Source: an uncultured bacterium (GTDB taxonomy: Bacteria; Patescibacteriota; Gracilibacteria; Absconditabacterales; Absconditicoccaceae). From it: a stretch of 11,379 bases of DNA. Shown here piece by piece: positions 1-9,400 of the stretch. The first letter of the stretch is position 1, and every line of letters starts with the position of its first letter. The stretch is taken from positions 1-11,379 of the forward strand of contig CAJAPL010000044.1 in the NCBI GenBank assembly GCA_903943625.1. Reading direction: 5' to 3'. The notes beneath the pieces were generated by a model, which saw only the letters and a list, made by a program, of their open reading frames with translations, was not told where the DNA came from and did no database searches. A program made the position numbers and the translations under genes.

Positions 1-1
1 A

Positions 2-436
2 ACAAAAGCCGAAGATTCAATAAAAAGCACAAACATAATAGCAATACTTGTAGATCAAAGCATCTACGACAACTTATCAAGTGAAATCCAACGATACACA
101 AAAGATTATATACAAAAAGAGGTTTCAAATAGCAAAGCCATAGTATTGCCAATCAACACACAAAATTTCCAAGCAAAAGATATAACAAAGATTCTCGAGA
201 ATATGTATTTCGATGGATTGAAAGATGAAACCTCCAAATTAGTTTGAGTTATTCTGCTGTGAGATATCCCATTACCGGTAATTAATAATCAATGATTTAT
301 TTATCCAAGCATATACCCATATGTAGACTTTGAAAATCAAAAATTTATCCGAAGCGACCAAGATAAATATTTTATATATAATGATAATCCCAAGGGAGCA
401 CCAGAATTATGGCATAGTATAATAAATTACAAAAGT
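2..436 (+). other. Possible C25 (gingipain)-like alpha/beta segment, N-terminal part missing
   Basis: Residues 1-145 alternate hydrophobic strands and amphipathic helices. The strand-loop GVILLGDIPLP (82-92) is followed by SIYPYVD (103-109), then PELWHSII (134-141) and the start of a helix. This order (hydrophobic strand ending in GD, a Pro-rich loop, a Tyr/Asp loop, then a strand before a long helix) recalls the core of peptidase family C25. In that family a later GHG histidine and a catalytic cysteine follow. I see neither the histidine motif nor an obvious catalytic Cys in the next 300 residues, so this may be an inactive or diverged relative, or a different Rossmann-like fold. The segment starts before the window. 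Two of its Gly positions in the strand-loop (82 and 87) are TGA codons. The assignment rests on motif order only. Confidence 0.35.
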
Positions 437-3400
437 AACATCAACGAATATAAATCTTTTTTCCAAAAATTAGAGACCTATTATGCAAGTCCTGCTGACT
501 TTGTAGATACAAAATTGCGATATGACGATATGATAGCAAACAAAAATTATTTTTACCAAGAAGCCCTGGGATCATATATAAACAATTTCATTTATTCAGA
601 AGACATCTGATATCATAGATTTACAAACCTTTTATTGAAGATGGTTCAATGAGAGCAGAACCAACAGATAGCGTCAATATTATCATGATACCAATGAAAT
701 TTTAAAGACGACAATAATCAAACCATAAATTGATACAATGTACAAAACGACATAAAAGATCTAAACGAAATAAAAGCTCCGACCAAAATGCTCCAAAAAA
801 TGTTAAATGAATCTTTTCTAAAGGAATACGATTCTCTTATGTCTACAAAACAACTAGCCCGCATGAGAGATAATGTACAATCGGCGTGAAGACGGATACA
901 AAACTACACATGAGAAGATTGAGCGCAAGAGACACGTACCTCATTTGACTCTCACTATCAAAAAATAATGCAAAAAGATGACGTAATCCTGCGTTATAAT
1001 GCAAATTTATATCCGACCCTTATTGAATTTAATAACATACTAGAAAAATCAGTTGATAAGCAAATAGAAGATCAGAAATATTATATGCAGACACCCATGC
1101 TTGTAGAATATCAAGAATATAAAGACAAAAGAAAGTTAGTCCCCTCTATTCCACCCAAAATGAAGTGTATCCCCGAAATAGCAGACACATACAAGAATTA
1201 TTATTTCGGAAAATCAGCAGAATACATAGATAAAGTAGAAGATACAAGCATATATAGATGAACATTCAGAAACCTATCTTCAATAAATTGAGTGACAACA
1301 TGAGATATTCAAGACTCTACCAATCCATCAACAGATACAAACACAAACCTCAATCTTAAATGATTAGGAGCATCTTACGATATCTTTTCTACACAAGTAC
1401 AATGAAACAGATGATTCAATATATTCAATTCCCCAACAGAATTTGATCTTTATTCATGAACCAAAAAACATGAAAATCGGAACGAGGAATGTACGAAACG
1501 ATACTTCCCATTTTTTAACATATGAATCAACCGATTGTGTAAAAAAAGAGTTTGGAAGTGAGATTGAGATTGCGATCCATCTGATCCATCTAAACAAGCT
1601 GACTGTGAAGATCCATACCAATTTGCTAAAAGGAATCGATGATGAGCCTCGCCTCTAAACTTAAACAGCTGAGGTCTTGAAAACTGAATATATGAACTAA
1701 ATTATTTTGATCGATATTCTGCATGGTTGCCAATATACGATATAGCATGATCAATGGCAATAACGTGAAATCAGCCAGAGGCAAATTCATTTTTGTGAAT
1801 AAACAACTACGCCTCCTTAACAAAAGTTCAAGATAGATATTGAGACCTAGTATTCCCAGACAATCATACTCCATACGCAGGGAAATCATTTTTTGATATA
1901 TACTGATTATCCACAAGTAATCGGTTAGACTGATCCTACATATATCTACAGATATGATCCAATAAAAACTGCTGAAACGATTGGAAAAAATATAAATACA
2001 AGCTCATAGATACTAGATATAAAAACACAACCATCAAGCCTGAACAAGTAGATTGATTTGATTATGACAAATTCTGAGATCAAAACTATTTAAAGAAGTA
2101 TTATGATTATACAAAGCTAGATATAGATGGTCTTTATACAAAGATTCAAGAAGAGAAAGCAGAATTTAATTGAGCCAATGCTTCTGGGGTCACAAGCAGC
2201 TTAACAACAATAAGCAACACTATAGATCAAACAATAAATGGACTAAGTCAGATAATAAATTTTAACACAAACAATATCTGAGATCAGACACAAATTAGTA
2301 GCTGACGACTAGCAGTTACAAATTGAGTTCAAAATCACATTCAAGATCTATCTTCACAAATCACCACCTGACTATCAATTCTAGATAATACCCTAAGCAC
2401 AATATCTACAAACAATATAGAATATTATATCTCTATACTACAAAGCACTGCCACTTTCCAAAAAGAAAAAGTACAATTTCTATCATGATGGAGTCAATAC
2501 CTAAACTCAAAATTCAATCTTACAAAGTCTCTATATTCAAGCCTGCAATCAGATTTTCAAATATCAGAAAACACATATAACGCTATAAACACAGCATGAT
2601 TGACCGGCAAGATACCACAGCTACAACAAAAAAGAAATGACATAAATGATTTACAGATGTGTTGATTAAACAATCCTTGCTGATGTACAAACAATTACGC
2701 AACTCTTTGTAGTACAATCAATCAGACAATAATAAATATAAACACAATTAAAAACACAATAAAAGAGATAGCCGAATTCCAAGAATATGACTGATCAAAT
2801 CGAGTCACAACACAACCTTTTGAATCCATAAACCAAACCTTTGTTTGAAACAATATTAGCCAAGATCTGACAACATCTTTAGCTGCGATCAATACCTTTC
2901 AGGTCATTTATGACACATCCACCATACCAAAAATACACTTCCCATGAATGAATATAACCACTCAAGATAGGCCGGTAGATTCTCCTAGGTACGTAACATT
3001 CCAATGACTATCCTGAAGCGTTGTAAAAATAATCTATCCAGATCTTTATAAGGTTGAAATTTATTATCAAAGTGGAGGCGTCCTCATACTCAAAACACCA
3101 CAAGAAATAGAAAGCGCAATAAAGTCATACCTCATAAAGGTGGTACAAAAGTATAACACTACCATCCAGACGCAATTAAATCATAAAATAAATTTCTACA
3201 ATACAAACGCAAATTCTTTCAATAAACTACAAAGCATCAACTCCCTAGCGAGCCCAAATCGCACATATCAATTATTTGATAATAATTATCTTATAGAAAC
3301 AATCTGAAACCAGAATATCAAAACCATATCACAGATACTTTATTATCACAATATAACAAATCAACAAATAAAAATCTGATCAACAATCTCCGAAGACATA

Positions 3401-6400
3401 CAAAACAAAATAGATTGATTTGATATTAATCAAAAAATTTCAAACGTGATGTCAAATTATCTTATCGAAGACAACGATCAATGACCATTGGTTACACCAA
3501 GTTATAATAGTAAATGATATGAAGTGTGATTTTTAAACTCAGATTGACAAGACTACATAAGCGATAAACCGTTACCAAATTTCATTCAACAGATTCAAGA
3601 ATCCAAGTCTAAATTCACAGAAAAAAACGCATCTAATCAAATCCCTCAAGAAAAATCGGAATTTGAGCAACAATTAAATACAGAATGTTGAATAAATGAA
3701 GATTGAACTGCCCTATTGTTAGATTTGTCGAATTTTAGTTCTCCATGGATAAAGGCATTTAAATGTTGGATAAAAAAGACCCTACAAAAACCATTTGAGA
3801 TAAGCGTTTCATTTCCATTCAGCAACCCAGACACATTATGAAATTTTGGAGAGGACCTTCTAAGTTTTTGAAAAAAAGACATCCTGAGAACAGACGATTG
3901 GGTTAATCAATGAGAAACATTTTGATCTCAACGAGCGGCATTAAATCCAGAATGATTCAATCAAAGCTCAATAGCAAACACCACATCAGATGAGAATGCA
4001 ATCAAACTACAAGAAATGCTTTCCTACATACAAACCAAATCTGATAAAAGTTCACTTGACATGAATAACGATACTTGAGTTTTGGAGATATTATCAACAA
4101 AAGATTTGGGGGATATCAAAATGAGTCTCTATTCTACATGAAATGATTGCCTTTCATCTCCTTTAAAATCTAGTAATTTATGTAAAGATCCAGTCACTAT
4201 AACATTTAATCCAAACACAGAAAAACAAACCATACCGATTAAAATCAAAGATCATAAAGCTGGGACAACAATAATTACATTTCAATTATGCATACCAGAT
4301 ACTACAAATTGCGTAAAAAAAACCCAGCAAATAAACATTCTGCCATGAGAGATACAACAAGTTAAACTAATAACACTAGATAATCAAGTAATGGTATGAT
4401 CACAAATGCCAATAATGATAAAATGATTGGATCAATATCAAAACAACGTATGACAAATCCTGAGAAATTTTTTCATTTCTGTATCTGCATGAGAGATATC
4501 AGATGGAAGTGCTAGATGACAGTCCATAAGGTTCAATAATTTCAACGAATCAAATTTTATATATTACGCACCCTTAGACGATTCATGAAAAGATTCTGTG
4601 TCTATAGTTATTTCTTGAGATGCCACAACAATATCTGCACATAAAACTCTAGATATAATAAAATGAATCCCCCTAGTTAAATATTGAACAAGTACTGTTT
4701 ATCAAATTTTATGAAACAGTGTTTTGAGCTGAACAATAAAATTTTCTTTACCATGAGATGCTAATTACTACCACTTCAATGATACCCTATGAGTCAAGCA
4801 AATAGACCAAAACAAGCTACCACAAATAAATTTAGAAATATTAACAACTGATTGAAAAAGCATTCCTATTACAACTTTTGCAAACATAAAAACCCAAAAT
4901 AATCTAGCAAAAGTATGAAGTATACAGGCACGCAACAGGACAATACAAACATGATGAAATACTTTCGACGTTCAACAAATGTGATTTTATGCACAAAATA
5001 ATATTGAGATACAAAGTTGAAAAGTAACAATATTTATGTATCCAAATTTCAAAGCATGAAACGACGTGCTCACGATAGATATACCATGAATAAAGATTAT
5101 TCAGATACCGATACAAATCAAATCTTGACCAGCAAAAATAGTCAAACTCGATATAGATAAAACATCTATATGAATAGGCAAATCTACAAAATGATACCTA
5201 CAAATAACCGACATACGATGAAATATCTTTTCAGATTGAGTAAATATAAAAGTATGAACTATCGGACCAATACAAATATCTTGATCTATTTATAATCCAA
5301 AACTCATAACGATAATATGATGATCTTATAATTTTGAAATATCTAGCAAAGAACCATGATGAATATGATACATTTTTGCAAATATAGATTGAGTATGACT
5401 CAACAATCAAAGTCCATGATACGAGACAATAATTGTACAAAAGACAATTATCCCCACAGAAAAGTTAAATATAATGTATCTAAATCTATTTGGTTCCGAT
5501 CGATGAAATCAATGGTGATATTTTTCAGAAAATAAAAACTTTGTGCAACAATTAATGACGGGGTCAGATAAACTTATTGCAACGACAACATCTTTAATCG
5601 ATCCATATAAACTCAAAAAAATCGAATATATAGCAGATTCCAACTGACAAATACAGAACACCGACAATATACAAACACATCTGACCTCAAACAAAGTTAA
5701 GTGGCAAATAATGATGGATTGAATATGAGAGGTATCTTTTGATAATAAAAATTTCAACATAATCCAAATCGCACAAGACGAGGCTTGAAGTTACGATGAT
5801 CTTGGGAATTTATTAAAAGAGAATCTAAACAAAAACACATTCTATTATATACCTGAGACATTGGACGATACCATAAAAGAAAATACAGTCATTCAAAACA
5901 ATATTATAGTAAATTCCAAATCAGTTTTTGATACACTATGAAATATAGACAACGGGGCATCAATACAATTAAGTGACAATTACATACAAGGATTGAACGT
6001 ATGGGACATATATCGGGGAGATAAATTGATATGAATATTATTGATGCATATATGAGAAAACCTTATTTTTAATGGAGACACTATCAGCGCAAATATTAAA
6101 TTTTCCAGTGCAGATTATCAAAGCACAATAGTTTTCTCAGATTGATCAACAAATTGAAAAAAGTGAATCTGATTTTATACCGACGATTCAAACTTCCCAG
6201 AAGATAGTAAATGATACAATTCCATAGAAGATAGTGGCGACCCGACTTTAAACATATGATTCAAGTGAGATCTCAAAAACATAACTTTGTTTGCATGAGG
6301 AGAAAACGTATGAGAATCCACCAAACACTTTGCATCAGAGTTTCTAATAAATTATTGAGATCCATTGGTAAAAAGATTAAACAAAAACCCCAACGTAAAG

Positions 6401-9400
6401 CTAACTGATTATGATTGATGATTATGAAAAATTCTTTATTCAGATCCAGACAGGACAATATTAAAAGTAAAAAATATAGATTTTAACAATGATTGACTAC
6501 AAGATTTTATAGTAACATATACAGATTGAACAATAAAATTACTTAAAAATTATTGATGAAATAATCCTTATCACAATCTACAAGAATTAACGATATTGGC
6601 TGACTGAATAAAAGAGATTTATGTCTGAGATGTCGATGGCAACAATTATGATGATATCATCATACTCACAAAATGAAATCAATTAAAAGTTTATACAAAC
6701 CAGTTTTGAATCTTTGATGTTGATTGATATTTGGTTTGTCTAAATACAAATATTCTTCAATGATTAAAATCCAAAGACGCATCAGATCTATGATGAATAG
6801 ATCAAATATTCTTACAAGACATGAATAAAGATGGCAAAATAGATATAACTACCAATGACAAAAAATGATATATTAAAATCTTTTATTGATGAAACAACAA
6901 TTCTCAATGATACGCAAATTATGTTTCCAAGATAAAATATACTTGCGATCCTGATCGGTATACAAGACAATCCGCAAATCAAAACACAAAAATAGTAAAA
7001 AGATTTTGAATTAAATTAGATGAAAGTAATAAGATTTTAGACAATAGCCTTATTCACCGGGAATGACTAGAACAGCTTAGCCCAGAGGATCAATATCAAG
7101 ATAGTGAAGATTTAGAAACCGCATGAATAAATGTAGATACGGATCAAATAAAAGACTATCTAAACAACACAGATCCTAAAGACATAAGCCAGGATCAGTT
7201 GATTAGCATGGCTTGACCGGACAATTTTGATATAAATGGGATGATATCTGCCTGAGCAGAAAATTATCTTAAATACGTATCAGATCCAGTTTGAATACAA
7301 CCTATTTATGAAACACTTACATGAGAGAATCTAGTTTTTTCCCCTCTATGATTTTTATCATGAAACTCCCCCGTCCAAGCCTACAAAACATATGAAGACA
7401 TCAACTGAGATATCTTAGAAGCTTGAGACTTGGTGAAAGTGACTGTTACATTAAAGGCCAAAGAAGATTTTTTATGAACATTTATAGACAAAATTTCTTG
7501 ACCACGAGAAATAAAAATGCATCCGGAATGAAATATAAAACACTTTCGATTCCAAACATGAACAGATATCACAAACATAAAAATGCACCGAAAGCTGGAT
7601 AATTGATATTCTTATATGTTGGACAATCTAGAAATTCCTCAAGGAGAATATATCCAATTTTATTACCGAGTCAATTATATAGCCTGAGATAATGTAAAAA
7701 TAGATATCAAAGACATGGAGGGGAAAGATTATAAATATGAAAATTCTAATCCTTTAGGTCAATATATTGCAGATAACTATCCAGACATATCTACAAAACC
7801 ATCAGATTGATGTTCAAAATCTATGACAATATTTTTTAACAATCATAATAACAACTGAAAAGACTATGATGAAAATTTTGTAGATCTACAAAGAATAATG
7901 CAAGAATATACACAATGAGAAGACACAAAATACCAAGATACAATGTCTCAAATCACAAATATGATATGAGATGTAAATTCAGAAAGTTGAGTCTCAGCAC
8001 TTGTCTGAGGTGACGCATTTGAAACATTTGATATATGAGAATTACTATCACAGTCATTCAACTGAGGTGCCACTATCAATTTATGATTTTTAGATGAAGC
8101 AACCGCATGAATAAATGAGAAAATAGATTGAGTCCTTAACTGACTATGTAAATGATTTAAGTTATGATGAAATTCATGTTGATGACTCCCAATCCCATTC
8201 AATCAAGCATTTTTAGCACCATGAAAATATCATTTATTTGGCTGTTACAATTTACCATTGATGCCACTAGACAAGTGACTGCCACTACTTGCCTTTCCTA
8301 CAAACTCAGTAATCCCAATATGGCCACCATCTCCAGCATGAGCAGGAGGATTATTCCCATGAGCTCCCTCATCACAATTTAGACTCTACATAGCACCCAC
8401 GCTTACAATGCAAATCGGTATTGCAATGTGTCTTGGGCCATATAGCTTATGAGTAAATCTTCCGAAACCATTTAGAGATATAGCATGAAATTGTATCGTA
8501 GTAGCATTACCGATACCACTTCCATGTTGAAAGAAAAAAAGTTCAACCACTGACACGGACCAATATCCCCAATGGATGAACGAAATATGATCAAACGCAA
8601 ACTCTTGTAATAGCTTTGTATGACCATCTTCAATATCCAATTGATATGCTCCATCACCATTCCAATTAGTCTGATCTTCAGAGAACAGTCCAAATTCAAC
8701 ACCAGTTATACCACAAAATTCTTATGCTTTCGGCTTTATACAAATAGACAAAGATCCTGTTTTATCAGAAGAAGACAGTAAAGCTCCAGCCATAACAATT
8801 TGATGAGTAAAATTACAATGATGAAAAGATATCAAAAACCAGATAAAGTGATGAATGGTAAAATGACTGAAAAAACTCATTATAGATAATCGGCTAGACA
8901 AACAGATTAAATACATCATGAACAATTTAACAAAGATGGACATAACTGTTTATCTGCCACAGATTGATGGTTTATTGAAATGAATGAGCTTTAGTGATTT
9001 GGACCAAAAAACAGATGAATTCAAAGAGGCAAAGTTGGAACTAAAAAAGAAAACCGAGACTCCCTCGATAAAAAAGCTTATAGTAAATAAATGAATCAAA
9101 AAATCTCAATTAAAAAATGTTTCAAATAGCCTTTCAAACCCTTTCGATTACGTAGCATGATTATTCAAAGATACAAAACTCATAAAGATAAATCAAAAAG
9201 ACATAAATATCAAAGTACCAATGATTTATTCTGAAGATATAAATGCCTATTGAGATTATCTAAAACAACGAAAAACAACAAATCTATGAGAATATGACAA
9301 AGACAATAAATTGAAAAGGGAATGAATAATACATAAACGACAAAATCTAATATATTGAGTAATTTGAATGTGTGCTCTAGACGAGAAGAAGGTAGAACAA

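Noticed and set aside
968-1261. A 97-codon standard-code ORF that looks like a small separate gene
   Set aside because: It is in the main frame and is only the longest TGA-free stretch. The frame is open on both sides, with no ribosome binding site or gap.
1443-1658. A 71-codon ORF in another + frame
   Set aside because: It overlaps the main frame out of phase, has no recognisable features, and lies over the Cys/Asp block that makes sense in the main frame.
8164-8382. A 72-codon + strand ORF in another frame
   Set aside because: Shadow of Cys/Pro block A; low-complexity Ser/Thr/Ile product with no domain.
8386-8702. Overlapping minus-strand ORFs of 76 and 84 codons
   Set aside because: Antisense to the end of block A and the start of the next region; two competing frames, no domain and no start signal.
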